From assembly GCA_031291635.1 (NCBI GenBank), contig JARLIR010000147.1, forward strand, positions 1 to 34,586: 34,586 bases of DNA, written 5' to 3'. The notes beneath the pieces are model-generated. The model had not been told where the DNA came from, ran no database searches, and was given only the letters and a program-made list of their open reading frames with translations. The stretch comes from Rhizomicrobium sp. (GTDB lineage Bacteria; Pseudomonadota; Alphaproteobacteria; Micropepsales; Micropepsaceae). The first letter of the stretch is position 1, and the number at the start of each line of letters is the position of its first letter. A program made the translations under genes and the position numbers. This document shows, in pieces, positions 26,426 to 34,586 of the stretch.

Positions 26426-28216
26426 ATGGCGAGTTATAAAGCGCCCCTGCGCGATATGCGCTTCGTACTCTACGAATTGCACAACGGCGCCGCCTTGACG
26501 CAATTGCCGGGCCTCGAAGACATGACCCAAGAACTGATCGATCCGGTGATCGAAGAGGCGGCGAAGGTCTGCGAAGAAGTGTTGTTTCCTCTCAACCGCT
26601 CCGGCGACGAGGAGGGTTGCCGCTGGGATAACGGCATGGTCCGCACGCCCAAGGGCTTCATCGAGGCCTATCGGTTGTTTCGGGAAGGCGGTTGGACCGG
26701 CATTGCCTGCGATCCGGCCTATGGCGGTCAAGGTGTGCCCCATACGGTCAACGTGGTCGTTGAAGAGATGATTTGCTCGGCCAATTTATCCTTTGGCCTT
26801 TATCCGGGGTTGACGCACGGCGCCTACAAAGCGCTGTACACCCATGGCACCGAAGCGCTGAAAGAGCGCTATCTGCACAAGCTGGTTGATGGCATCTGGT
26901 CCGGCACCATGTGTCTAACCGAGCCGCATTGCGGCACCGATCTCGGCCTCTCGCGCACCAAAGCCGTGCCGCAGGATGATGGCAGCTATCGCCTCAGCGG
27001 TACCAAGATCTTCATTTCCGCTGGTGAGCACGATCTGACGGAAAACATCATCCATTTCGTGCTGGCGCGTTTGCCCGATGCGCCCAAAGGGATCAAAGGC
27101 ATCAGTCTTTTCCTGGTACCCAAATTTCTGGTCAATGACGACGGCAGCCTTGGCGCGCGCAACGGTGTTTCCTGCGGCGCCATCGAACACAAGATGGGGA
27201 TCAAAGCTTCCGCCACCTGCGTGCTCAACTTTGATGATGCCAAAGCGTGGTTGGTCGGTGAGCCGCACAAGGGCATGCGGGCAATGTTCACCATGATGAA
27301 TGACGAACGCCTTGCTGTCGGGCTGCAAGGCCTGGGCTTGGCTGAGGTGTCCTATCAAGGCGCCGTCGCTTACGCCCGCGAGCGTTTGCAAGGCCGTTCT
27401 CTCTCCGGTGCCAAATATCCTGACAAGCCCGCCGATCCCATCATCGTGCATCCCGACATTCGCCGCATGCTGCTCACCATGCGCACGACTGCCGAGGGGT
27501 GTCGCGCGCTGGCCGGTTGGGTGGCGCAAGCGGTGGATGTGCAGAACCATTCCACTGATCCCAAAGCCAAGCGTGATGCCGAAGATTTCGTCGCCCTGAT
27601 GACGCCGATCGTCAAAGCCCTGTTCACCGATCTCGGCTTCGAGGCGACCAATCTCGGCATCCAAGTGATGGGCGGCCACGGTTACATCCGCGAGCACGGC
27701 ATGGAGCAGTACATCCGCGACGCTCGTATCGCGCAAATCTACGAAGGCACTAACGGCGTTCAGGCGCTCGATTTGGTGGGGCGAAAATTGGGTGCACATA
27801 CCGGGCGGTTCTTGCGCCAGTTCTTCCATCCCGTGGCCGACTTCATCACCGCCCATGCCGACAACAAGGCTTTGGAACGTTATGTCGATCCGTTGACCAA
27901 AGCTTTCGTGCGGTTGCAACAGGCAACGGGCCAGTTGGCGCGTGTCGGCCTTTCGCGCCCCGAAGAAGCTGGCGCTGCCGCCAGCGAGTATCTGCGCCTG
28001 TTTGGGCTTGTGGCGTTGGCGTACCAGTGGGCCCGCATGGCCGAAGTGTCGCTTGCCAAGCTGGAGCAGAAAACCGGCGAGGACGATTTCTACCGCGCCA
28101 AGCTTTCGACTGCCTCCTTCTTCATGGACAAGGTGTTGCCGCAGACCGGTTCGCTCTTTGCCTCCATCATGGCGGGTGGGGCAACAATGATGGAGTTTCC
28201 CGAAGCCGCGTTCTAG
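26426..28216 (+). CDS. Acyl-CoA dehydrogenase (about 600-residue type)
   Basis: A flavoenzyme that introduces the alpha-beta double bond into acyl-CoA and passes electrons to ETF. The 596-residue form has the extended C-terminal domain seen in DmdC/FadE5-like dehydrogenases. Seen: the FAD/substrate signature MCLTEPHCGTDLG near 162-174, GTKIFISAGEHD near 192-203, MNDERLAVGLQ, VMGGHGYI near 414-421, and the catalytic glutamate E440 in YEGTNG. Position 440 is normal for this group rather than E. coli FadE. GGAG lies nine bases before the ATG, and only 14 bases separate it from the preceding gene. The electron acceptor genes etfBA and ETF-QO lie downstream in the same transcript. Confidence 0.94.
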   Translation: MASYKAPLRDMRFVLYELHNGAALTQLPGLEDMTQELIDPVIEEAAKVCEEVLFPLNRSGDEEGCRWDNGMVRTPKGFIEAYRLFREGGWTGIACDPAYGGQGVPHTVNVVVEEMICSANLSFGLYPGLTHGAYKALYTHGTEALKERYLHKLVDGIWSGTMCLTEPHCGTDLGLSRTKAVPQDDGSYRLSGTKIFISAGEHDLTENIIHFVLARLPDAPKGIKGISLFLVPKFLVNDDGSLGARNGVSCGAIEHKMGIKASATCVLNFDDAKAWLVGEPHKGMRAMFTMMNDERLAVGLQGLGLAEVSYQGAVAYARERLQGRSLSGAKYPDKPADPIIVHPDIRRMLLTMRTTAEGCRALAGWVAQAVDVQNHSTDPKAKRDAEDFVALMTPIVKALFTDLGFEATNLGIQVMGGHGYIREHGMEQYIRDARIAQIYEGTNGVQALDLVGRKLGAHTGRFLRQFFHPVADFITAHADNKALERYVDPLTKAFVRLQQATGQLARVGLSRPEEAGAAASEYLRLFGLVALAYQWARMAEVSLAKLEQKTGEDDFYRAKLSTASFFMDKVLPQTGSLFASIMAGGATMMEFPEAAF

Positions 28217-28228
28217 GCGAGGCAAAAG

Positions 28229-28768
28229 ATGTGGATTCGCATGCTCAGCGTTCTGCTCGCTGCGCGCCTTCGCGCCAGCTTGCCGCTGTTCGGCGAATCC
28301 CGTCTGCCTTTTCGCGTGCTGCCGGGCGATCTGGATTACAACATCCATATGAACAACGCGCGCTATCTGGCGTTGATGGATGTGGGACGCGTCGACCTCA
28401 TCCTGCGCACCGGGCTGTGGCGGGCAATGTGGCAGCATCGCTGGTCGGCGGTATTGGCGGGCAGTTTGGTGCGCTATCGCCGCTCGCTGAAACCCTTCCA
28501 GCGGCTGGAATTGAAAAGCCGGCTGATCGGCTGGGACGAGAAATGGTTTTATATCGAGCATCGCATCGAAGCTGGTGGTGCTCTGGCTTGCCAAGCGATT
28601 GTGCGCGGCGCTTTCCTTGGGGCGGACGGGGTGGTGGTTCCGGCCATGCTGGCTAGCGCTGTTGGTCATGCCGGAGCCTCCCCCCCTCTGCCGAGTTGGG
28701 CCCGCTCCTGGCACGACGCCGATCGCGCGCTGGAGCTGGGTACGCAATCGGTATTGGTGGGAGCTTGA
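28229..28768 (+). CDS. 4HBT (hot-dog) acyl-CoA thioesterase family protein
   Basis: A 179-residue protein of the 4HBT_2/THEM6-like group. The active-site region DLDYNIHMNNARYL spans residues 34-47 (D34, D36, H40, N42, N43), followed by the long hot-dog helix. Known relatives hydrolyse acyl-CoA thioesters. Within a beta-oxidation operon it may free CoA from stalled or unusual acyl-CoA intermediates. The start at 28229 follows the acyl-CoA dehydrogenase stop by 12 bases with a modest GAGGC site. The N-terminal leucine-rich segment is short and not a clear signal peptide. Its stop is one base before the next start. Confidence 0.85.
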   Translation: MWIRMLSVLLAARLRASLPLFGESRLPFRVLPGDLDYNIHMNNARYLALMDVGRVDLILRTGLWRAMWQHRWSAVLAGSLVRYRRSLKPFQRLELKSRLIGWDEKWFYIEHRIEAGGALACQAIVRGAFLGADGVVVPAMLASAVGHAGASPPLPSWARSWHDADRALELGTQSVLVGA

Positions 28769-28769
28769 A

Positions 28770-29606
28770 ATGACGCGCAATTTGAGCGGCAAGACCTTGT
28801 TCATCACCGGTGCCAGCCGTGGCATCGGCAAAGCTATCGCGCTACGCGCCGCCGCTGATGGTGCCAATATCGTCATCGCCGCCAAAACGGCCGAGCCCAA
28901 TCCGAAATTGCCCGGCACGATTTACAGCGCCGCAGAGGACATCGAAGTTGTTGGCGGCAAAGCGCTGCCGCTGGTGGTCGATATTCGCGACGAACATCAG
29001 ATTGCCGACGCGGTGGCGAAAGCGGTGGCGCATTTCGGCGGCATCGACATTTTGATCAACAACGCCTCGGCCATCAGCCTGACTGGCACACTGCAAACCC
29101 CCGCCAGGCGCTTTGATCTGATGATGGGGGTAAATGCCCGCGGCACGTTTTTGTGCTCGCAAGCTTGCCTGCCGCATCTGAAGCGTGCCGAGAACCCGCA
29201 TATCTTGGTGCTGAGCCCGCCCATTTCGCTCAAGCCCCAATGGCTGGGGCCGCATCTGGCCTACACCATGAGCAAATACGGCATGAGCTTATGCGTGTTA
29301 GGTCTGGCCGAGGAATTTCGCGACGAGGGTATCGCCGTCAATGCGCTGTGGCCCAAGAGCGTGATCGCCACCGCCGCCTTGGCGATGTTGGGCGGTGCGG
29401 TGCAGCCGCAGAACTGCCGTACGCCAGAGATTGTCGCCGATGCCGCCCATGCACTGCTGACCCGTCCGTCGCGGCAAACCACGGGCCAGTTCCTCACCGA
29501 TGAGGAAATCTTAGCCGAAGAAGGCCTCGACGATTTCGCTCGTTATGCCATCGATCCGAGCAAGAAGCTGCTGCCGGATCTGTTTTTGTCATCGGAGGAC
29601 GCATGA
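28770..29606 (+). CDS. HSDL2-like short-chain dehydrogenase/reductase
   Basis: A 278-residue SDR of the HSDL2-like branch, which in other organisms is tied to peroxisomal or fatty-acid metabolism. Seen: GASRGIG at 14-20, the [15 protein letters not shown] segment near 37-51 characteristic of this branch, NNAS at 97-100, the S149-P-P motif, and Y165/K169 (YTMSK). The open frame begins at 28575, but the ATG at 28770 is one base after the thioesterase stop and fits the family. Its TGA overlaps the ATG of etfB (ATGA). The substrate is unknown; a role on branched or 2-methyl acyl-CoA derivatives would suit the operon, but that is inference. Confidence 0.88.
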   Translation: MTRNLSGKTLFITGASRGIGKAIALRAAADGANIVIAAKTAEPNPKLPGTIYSAAEDIEVVGGKALPLVVDIRDEHQIADAVAKAVAHFGGIDILINNASAISLTGTLQTPARRFDLMMGVNARGTFLCSQACLPHLKRAENPHILVLSPPISLKPQWLGPHLAYTMSKYGMSLCVLGLAEEFRDEGIAVNALWPKSVIATAALAMLGGAVQPQNCRTPEIVADAAHALLTRPSRQTTGQFLTDEEILAEEGLDDFARYAIDPSKKLLPDLFLSSEDA

Positions 29607-30352
29607 AAATCCTCGTCGCCGTCAAACGGGTGATCGATTACAACGTGCGGGTTCGCGTGCGCGCTGATGGTTCTGGTGTGGAAACGGCCAACGTCAAATT
29701 TTCGATGAATCCCTTCGATGAAATTGCCCTTGAAGAGGCCGTACGCCTGAAAGAGTCCGGTGCGGCCACCGAGGTCATCGCGGTCAGTATCGGGCCAGTA
29801 CAGGCGCAAGAGACCTTGCGTTCCGCCCTGGCGATGGGGGCTGACCGCGCCATTCTGATTCAAACCGACGAAGCTGTCGAGCCGTTGGCGGTGGCGAAGC
29901 TGCTGGCCGCTGTGGCGCGGCGTGAAAGTGTGGAACTCGCGATTCTTGGCAAGCAGGCGATCGACGATGATGCCAATCAAACCGGGCAGATGCTCGCGGC
30001 GCTGCTGGATTGGCCGCAAGGCACTTTTGCGTCCAAGCTTTCCATCGAGAATGGCCATGCCATTGTCACCCGCGAAATCGACGGCGGTCTCGAAACCATC
30101 CGTCTGGCCTTGCCAGCACTGATCACCACTGATTTGCGCCTCAACACACCGCGCTATGCCAGCCTGCCCAATATCATGAAAGCCAAGAAAAAGCCGTTGG
30201 AGGTGCTGACCCAGGCTGAGCTTGGTGTCGACATCACGCCGCGTCTCGTCACGCTGAAGGTGGAAGAGCCGCCAAAGCGCAAAGCAGGTGTCAAAGTGGC
30301 GGATGCAGCGCAGTTGTTTGACAAGCTGAAGCATGAAGCGAAGGTGATCTAA
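29603..30352 (+). CDS. etfB: Electron transfer flavoprotein beta subunit
   Basis: The 249-residue AMP-binding subunit of ETF, which accepts electrons from acyl-CoA dehydrogenases in the cytoplasm. It starts with [14 protein letters not shown], contains [17 protein letters not shown] near 34-48, the recognition-loop region following [19 protein letters not shown] (about 170-188), and the family's conserved IMKAKKKPL. The start overlaps the previous stop (ATGA), with GGAGG only four bases upstream. Its TAA shares one base with the etfA start, so the two subunits are coupled. Confidence 0.96.
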   Translation: MKILVAVKRVIDYNVRVRVRADGSGVETANVKFSMNPFDEIALEEAVRLKESGAATEVIAVSIGPVQAQETLRSALAMGADRAILIQTDEAVEPLAVAKLLAAVARRESVELAILGKQAIDDDANQTGQMLAALLDWPQGTFASKLSIENGHAIVTREIDGGLETIRLALPALITTDLRLNTPRYASLPNIMKAKKKPLEVLTQAELGVDITPRLVTLKVEEPPKRKAGVKVADAAQLFDKLKHEAKVI

Positions 30353-31296
30353 TGGCTGTCCTCGTCCTTGCCGAACATGACAACAGCGTCCTCGCGGCGG
30401 CCACGCGCAACACCGTCACCGCAGCCGCACAGCTGGCAACGGGGCCGGTGCATGTGCTGGTTGCTGGTCAGGCGGCGTCCGCGGTCGCTGCCGAAGCCGC
30501 GCGCCTCAGCGGAGTGGAAAAGATACTGTTGGCGGATGATGCCGCTTATGCGTATGGCTTGGCCGAGCCGTTAGCAGCGTTGCTCATCAGCCTTGCGGAA
30601 AACTACGACGCGATCCTCGCCCCTGCCACTACCTTCGGCAAGAATGTGCTACCTCGGGCCGCAGCGCTGCTCGACGTTGCGCAGATCTCCGATGTCACAG
30701 CCATTCTGTCGCCTGACACCTTCGTTCGGCCCATCTATGCTGGCAATGCGCTGGCCACGGTGCAAAGCACGGACAAGCGCAAGGTGATCACGGTGCGGAC
30801 AACCGCCTTCGCCCCAGCGGCGGACGGTGGCGCGGCAATTATCGAAAGTCTTTCGGCTGCTATCCCCGTCCCGCGCTCCCAATTTGTTGGGCGTGAGGTG
30901 ACGCGCTCAGAGCGCCCCGATCTGACCGCAGCGCGGGTGGTGGTGTCAGGCGGGCGCGGGTTGGGTTCGAAAGAGAATTTCCTGCTTATGGAAAAACTAG
31001 CGGATACGCTGGGGGCAGCGATTGGCGCCAGCCGCGCGGCGGTGGATGCCGGTTACGCGCCCAATGATGCGCAAGTCGGTCAGACGGGCAAAATCGTAGC
31101 GCCCGATCTCTACATCGCGGTGGGGATTTCCGGCGCCATCCAGCATCTGGCGGGCATGAAGGACAGCAAAGTCATCGTCGCCATCAACAAGGACGAAGAG
31201 GCGCCGATTTTCCAGCTTGCCGATTACAGTTTGGTGGGGGATTTGTTCGTCGAATTGCCGAAGCTTTGTGCGCTGTTATCCGGAGCGCAAGGATGA
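30352..31296 (+). CDS. etfA: Electron transfer flavoprotein alpha subunit
   Basis: The 314-residue FAD-binding subunit of ETF. The N-terminal domain spans about residues 1-185. The FAD domain (about 195-310) has SGGRGLGS at 199-206, GQTGKIVAP, and the signature [17 protein letters not shown] with VIVAINKD. It begins in a TAATG overlap with etfB and ends in an ATGA overlap with the ETF-QO gene, so ETF and its quinone reductase are produced together. Confidence 0.96.
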   Translation: MAVLVLAEHDNSVLAAATRNTVTAAAQLATGPVHVLVAGQAASAVAAEAARLSGVEKILLADDAAYAYGLAEPLAALLISLAENYDAILAPATTFGKNVLPRAAALLDVAQISDVTAILSPDTFVRPIYAGNALATVQSTDKRKVITVRTTAFAPAADGGAAIIESLSAAIPVPRSQFVGREVTRSERPDLTAARVVVSGGRGLGSKENFLLMEKLADTLGAAIGASRAAVDAGYAPNDAQVGQTGKIVAPDLYIAVGISGAIQHLAGMKDSKVIVAINKDEEAPIFQLADYSLVGDLFVELPKLCALLSGAQG

Positions 31297-32894
31297 CGCG
31301 CGAACAAATGGAAATTGATTGTGTGGTAGTGGGGGCAGGGCCTTCGGGTCTTGCCGCTGCTATTCGCCTCAAGCAACTCAAGCCCGACCTGTCGGTTTGC
31401 GTGCTGGAAAAGGGCTCCGAGGTCGGCGCTCATATTCTCTCCGGCGCGGTGTTCGAGCCGCGTTCGCTGAATGAGTTGATCCCGGATTGGCAAGCCAAAG
31501 GCGCACCGCTGAACACCGCGGCGAAAGACGATCATTTCTATTATTTGACGCGCAGCAAGGCCTACCCGTTGCCGACGCCCCCACCGATGCACAACCATGG
31601 CAATTACATTATCAGCCTGGGCAATCTCTGCCGCTGGTTGGCGGGCCAGGCCGAAGCGCTGGGAGTAGAAATCTTCACCGGTTTTGCTGCCGCGGAAGTG
31701 CTGTATGGCGAGGACGGCCATGTCAAAGGCGTTGCGACCGGCGATATGGGGATCGGTAAGGATGGCAAACCCACCGAGACCTATACGCCCGGCGTGGAAT
31801 TGCTGGCGCGTCAGACCATCATCGCGGAAGGCTGCCGCGGCTCACTGACCCGCACCCTATTCGAGCGCTTTGATTTGCGTGCCGATTGCGATCCGCAAAC
31901 CTACGGTATCGGCTTCAAGGAATTGTGGGAGATCGACCCCGCCAAACACCAGCCGGGCAAGATCCTTCACACTATCGGTTGGCCGCTGACTGCTGACACC
32001 TATGGCGGCTCGTTCTGCTATCACCTGGAAAATCACCAACTGATCGTCGGCTTCGTCGTCGGGCTCGATTATGCCAATCCATTTTTGTCGCCCTTCGAGG
32101 AATTCCAGCGTTACAAAACCCATCCCTTGATCCGGCCGCTGCTGGAAGGCGCCAGGCGCCTCTCCTATGGGGCGCGGGCAATCTCTGCCGGTGGCGCGCA
32201 ATCGGTGCCGAAGCTGACTTTTCCGGGTGGTGTACTGGTCGGCGATACTGCGGGCTTTCTCAACGTACCGAAGCTGAAGGGCAGCCACACGGCGATGAAG
32301 TCCGGCATGCTGGCCGCCGAGGCGGTTGCGGAAGCTCTGGATTCTGGTGCTGTGGAGGCGGCGAGCTATCCCGCGCGCCTCAAGCAAAGTTGGTTGTGGC
32401 GTGAGCTTTACGCTGTGCGAAACATCAAGCCCTCCTTCAAATGGGGCTTGTGGCCAGCTTTGGCTTATGCGGCTCTGGATAGCTTTGTGTTGCGCGGACG
32501 CGCACCCTGGACGCTGCACCACACGCCTGATCACACGCGCCTGAAGCCAGCCGCCGCCAGCAAGCCCATTGCCTATCCCAAACCGGACGGCAAGCTTACC
32601 TTTGACCGCTTAAGTTCGGTCTTCGTTTCCAACACCAATCACGAAGAAAACCAGCCCGCGCATCTGAAGCTGAAGGATGCTGCGGTTCCGATAGCGATCA
32701 ATCTCAAGCTTTATGACGCGCCGGAGCAACGCTATTGCCCGGCCGGGGTTTACGAAATCGTTGAAGGCCCGGCTTTGCGGATCAATGCCCAGAACTGCAT
32801 CCATTGCAAAACCTGCGACATCAAAGACCCGACCCAGAACATCGTCTGGACGGTACCTGAAGGTGGTGGCGGGCCGAATTATCCCAACATGTAG
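31293..32894 (+). CDS. Electron transfer flavoprotein-ubiquinone oxidoreductase (ETF-QO)
   Basis: Passes electrons from reduced ETF to the ubiquinone pool at the membrane. The 533-residue protein is near the usual 550. It has FAD-binding GAGPSG at 14-19, VGDTAGFLNVPKLKGSH near 316-332 (FAD and quinone region), and a 4Fe-4S cluster set C482, C502, C505 and C508 in the C-terminal domain. The frame is open from 31266, but the ATG at 31293 overlaps the etfA stop by four bases and has GGAG seven bases upstream. It is monotopic in relatives; I see no long transmembrane segment. It ends 10 bases from a convergent gene, closing the beta-oxidation operon. Confidence 0.95.
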   Translation: MTREQMEIDCVVVGAGPSGLAAAIRLKQLKPDLSVCVLEKGSEVGAHILSGAVFEPRSLNELIPDWQAKGAPLNTAAKDDHFYYLTRSKAYPLPTPPPMHNHGNYIISLGNLCRWLAGQAEALGVEIFTGFAAAEVLYGEDGHVKGVATGDMGIGKDGKPTETYTPGVELLARQTIIAEGCRGSLTRTLFERFDLRADCDPQTYGIGFKELWEIDPAKHQPGKILHTIGWPLTADTYGGSFCYHLENHQLIVGFVVGLDYANPFLSPFEEFQRYKTHPLIRPLLEGARRLSYGARAISAGGAQSVPKLTFPGGVLVGDTAGFLNVPKLKGSHTAMKSGMLAAEAVAEALDSGAVEAASYPARLKQSWLWRELYAVRNIKPSFKWGLWPALAYAALDSFVLRGRAPWTLHHTPDHTRLKPAAASKPIAYPKPDGKLTFDRLSSVFVSNTNHEENQPAHLKLKDAAVPIAINLKLYDAPEQRYCPAGVYEIVEGPALRINAQNCIHCKTCDIKDPTQNIVWTVPEGGGGPNYPNM

Positions 32895-32904
32895 CGCTTC
32901 CCGC

Positions 32905-33291
32905 TCAACCGCGTGGCTTGCGTGTCTTCTTGGCTTGGCGGGTACGGGCTGCTCGTTTGCCCGCTGCGGCCAGTGTTTTGGCGTTCTTGCCGCCAGCAGC
33001 GGCAGTGCTCTCGCGTCTGTTGCTGGCGCCGATATGACTCTTGCCCTCGCGCTCTTGCTGGCCGGTCTGACCTTTGGCCTCTTTGCGCTGGGTCTTTGCC
33101 CGGTTGCTACGGTTTTTGGCTTTGCTTTCGGAGCGCGAAGCACCGGCTTCATGCAGCGCAATGGCAATGGCTTGCTTGCGGCTCTTCACTTTACCGCCAG
33201 CGCCCGCCTTGCCGCTCTTAAGCTCGCCGTGCTTGAATTCGTGCATGACGCGCCCTTCGGTGCGCCGCTGACGAGGGGTGGATTTGGCCAT
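32905..33291 (-). CDS. Small very basic DUF6496-like protein
   Basis: A 128-residue protein rich in Lys, Arg, Ala and Gly. Residues 10-50 carry the DUF6496-type core: a VMHEFKHGELKSG segment (15-27) and a VKSRKQAIAIALHEAG segment (35-50). The rest is low-complexity basic sequence with repeated KAKNRSN and AKTLAAAGKRAAR-like stretches, so DNA or RNA binding is possible but unproven. AAGGAG lies eight bases before the ATG, a strong site. It is convergent with the ETF-QO gene and divergent from the next gene. The function of DUF6496 is unknown. Confidence 0.85.
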   Translation of the reverse strand: MAKSTPRQRRTEGRVMHEFKHGELKSGKAGAGGKVKSRKQAIAIALHEAGASRSESKAKNRSNRAKTQRKEAKGQTGQQEREGKSHIGASNRRESTAAAGGKNAKTLAAAGKRAARTRQAKKTRKPRG

Positions 33292-33369
33292 GGCTTATTC
33301 TCCTTTTGAGGGCCAACGCGCCAAACCCGCTGCTGTTCCGCTACCGCGACCCGGCCAAGGATAACGATA

Positions 33370-33675
33370 ATGCATATGATCCAGATTCTCCTGCCGGTGC
33401 GGGACAACGCCGGGCTTGCCTATGAGGAGAGCGTCTTCCAAGCCATCAACACGACGCTGGTGGAAACATTTGGAGGGGTCACCGCCTATTCGCGCTCACC
33501 AGCGAAAGGGACTTGGGTCAATGCCGAGCGGCACGAGCTCGATGACGTGATCGTTGTCGAAGTCATGGCAGCGACGCTGGATCGCGTTTGGTGGCGGCGG
33601 CTGCGTGAGCGCCTGGAAGCCGAGATGAGGCAAGCGGAAATCGTCGTCCGCACCTATGCCATCGAGCGTCTTTAG
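33370..33675 (+). CDS. Conserved hypothetical 101-residue protein
   Basis: A small, soluble protein with no signal peptide, beginning MHMIQILLPVRDN and containing VETFGGVTAYSRSPAKG near 31-47, DDVIVVEVM near 58-66 and WWRRLRERLEAEMRQ near 74-88. It has the look of a compact alpha/beta fold and a conserved pattern I associate with uncharacterised proteins from proteobacteria, but no named domain. AAGGA lies about eight bases before the ATG at 33370. It lies 78 bases from the divergent basic protein and 12 bases from the convergent membrane protein. No function is assigned. Confidence 0.7.
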   Translation: MHMIQILLPVRDNAGLAYEESVFQAINTTLVETFGGVTAYSRSPAKGTWVNAERHELDDVIVVEVMAATLDRVWWRRLRERLEAEMRQAEIVVRTYAIERL

Positions 33676-33687
33676 GCGTTGGGATGG

Positions 33688-34554
33688 TTACTCCGAGGCG
33701 GGCGCGGACACGGTCGTGCGCGGGACTGGAGCCGGTTTGGCGTCGCGGCCTTGCAGCAGCGTGCCGACGGCGTCGGATAGATTGCCCAAAAGCTTTTGAA
33801 CTGGCGCCGTGGCGAAGCCACCAAGAAACGTCATCACGATCCGCTCGCTGGCGGTTACAAGCCCGCCCGTAGCAGAACCTTGGGCCACCAGATCAAAGAG
33901 AATTTCGCCCAGAACGACCCCGGAAATCAACCCAAGCACCGCCCGCACCCAATAGCTGCCTTCAAAGATGGGATCGAAGGTGGCGTCCTCAATATAATGA
34001 CTGATGATGGCAAGGTTGGAAAACGCAGAACCCAAACTGGCGACCGCGAAGAGAAAGCCAAGCACGGCGTAGGCGACCAAGCCATGCAAATTGAACCAGC
34101 CTGCTGCGACGTTCTTCACGTCTACCGGAGCTGTGGTGCTGAGAAAGCCTGTCATGAGCAGTGCAAAAAAAGCAAACGCGACCATCTGGCGGACCACGCG
34201 CACTGGGCCGAAGGCGTAAAGCTGCGGATGGGTTTGGCGCTCTATTTCGAAAAGCACCAGGGTGCGGCCGCTTGCCGGGGTTATGATCGCGGAAAGCTGG
34301 CTGTGCAGCGCCATCATATTTGAAAACGAAACCGGATCGTCAGCTAGGGACGATCCCGACAGCGCTGTCGCCGCTTGCTTGCTGACATCGGCTGGTATCG
34401 GCTTATCTTTGTCCAAGGCGTAGTGGAGCATCGCGGCGCATTCTTGGAGCAATGCCTTTTTCAGTGTGGTGATAGGATTTTGGCTGTCTTCCACCACGCG
34501 TGGACGCGGCACCAAAGCCTGCGGGTCGGATTGTTTCGTCGCCAAGTCGGTCAT
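33688..34554 (-). CDS. Four-helix integral membrane protein, unknown function
   Basis: A protein of 288 residues from the ATG at 34554; a GTG at 34578 would add eight residues, and GGGGG lies upstream of the ATG. The first 115 residues are soluble and predicted helical, with segments like TTLKKALLQECAAMLHYALDK. Four hydrophobic helices follow: roughly residues 126-146 (MVAFAFFALLMTGFL start), 157-182 (LVAYAVLGFLFAVASLG), 205-226 (VRAVLGLISGVVLGEIL) and 240-258 (IVMTFLGGFATAPVQ). It ends in a Pro/Ala-rich tail. No family recognised. The arrangement could be a membrane scaffold or channel-like protein; that is speculation. Confidence 0.75.
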   Translation of the reverse strand: MTDLATKQSDPQALVPRPRVVEDSQNPITTLKKALLQECAAMLHYALDKDKPIPADVSKQAATALSGSSLADDPVSFSNMMALHSQLSAIITPASGRTLVLFEIERQTHPQLYAFGPVRVVRQMVAFAFFALLMTGFLSTTAPVDVKNVAAGWFNLHGLVAYAVLGFLFAVASLGSAFSNLAIISHYIEDATFDPIFEGSYWVRAVLGLISGVVLGEILFDLVAQGSATGGLVTASERIVMTFLGGFATAPVQKLLGNLSDAVGTLLQGRDAKPAPVPRTTVSAPASE

Positions 34555-34586
34555 GATCGAGCCCCCAACACGTGCCACCGAAGCCA

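Noticed and set aside
26915..28918. A 667-codon open frame antisense to the acyl-CoA dehydrogenase and thioesterase genes
   Set aside because: It mirrors strongly supported genes on the plus strand, has no recognisable domain, and long antisense frames are expected at this GC content.

Overview
The window is GC-rich and gene-dense. It carries short-spaced and overlapping operons typical of an alphaproteobacterium, possibly from a Caulobacterales or Rhizomicrobium-like lineage. The evidence for this is an ScfR/RamB-type XRE regulator divergent from isocitrate lyase, a malate synthase of the G type, a fused MaeB malic enzyme, and tandem TonB-associated-type flavin halogenases. The genus is inference. 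There are no rRNA or tRNA genes, insertion sequences, prophage genes or CRISPR arrays that I can see.

Region 1 (10-11875) is an accessory locus. It holds a LacI-family regulator, a secreted protein built from three four-cysteine repeats, a DUF6445-like protein and a cupin/JmjC-like protein that both carry Fe(II)-binding motifs, and a converging operon of five consecutive flavin-dependent (tryptophan) halogenase paralogues on the minus strand. In transcription order I call these Hal1 (10355-11875), Hal2 (8832-10358), Hal3 (7264-8811), Hal4 (5705-7249) and Hal5 (4142-5692). Hal2 has lost the catalytic glutamate, the usual FAD-binding glycine pattern and an active-site histidine, so it looks like a non-catalytic paralogue. 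No flavin reductase or TonB receptor lies in the window. In other proteobacteria this kind of gene set accompanies TonB-dependent carbohydrate-uptake loci with LacI regulators, and its chemistry there is largely unknown.

Region 2 (11876-20595) begins with a 512-base gene-free stretch and a FabG-like dehydrogenase. It then carries acetate and C2 metabolism: maeB and an ScfR-like regulator on the minus strand, divergent from aceA and glcB. These supply the glyoxylate shunt and the malate-to-pyruvate exit. The aceA/regulator intergenic region contains repeated AACTTTAC and TTGTAA/TTACAA elements that look like the regulator's operator.

Region 3 (20596-32894) is a fatty-acid beta-oxidation cluster, all on the plus strand: fadD, a MerR regulator, thiolase, a hydroxyacyl-CoA dehydrogenase/enoyl-CoA hydratase fusion, a long acyl-CoA dehydrogenase, a 4HBT thioesterase, an HSDL2-like dehydrogenase, etfB, etfA and ETF-ubiquinone oxidoreductase. 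Electrons from acyl-CoA oxidation can pass through ETF to quinone using only products of this cluster, and the acetyl-CoA feeds the glyoxylate shunt next door. A 13-base motif beginning TTGACG occurs twice before fadD and once, with an inverted partner, before the MerR gene. It is the best operator candidate for that regulator.

Region 4 (32895-34586) holds a small very basic protein (DUF6496-like), a 101-residue conserved hypothetical, and a four-helix membrane protein of unknown function.
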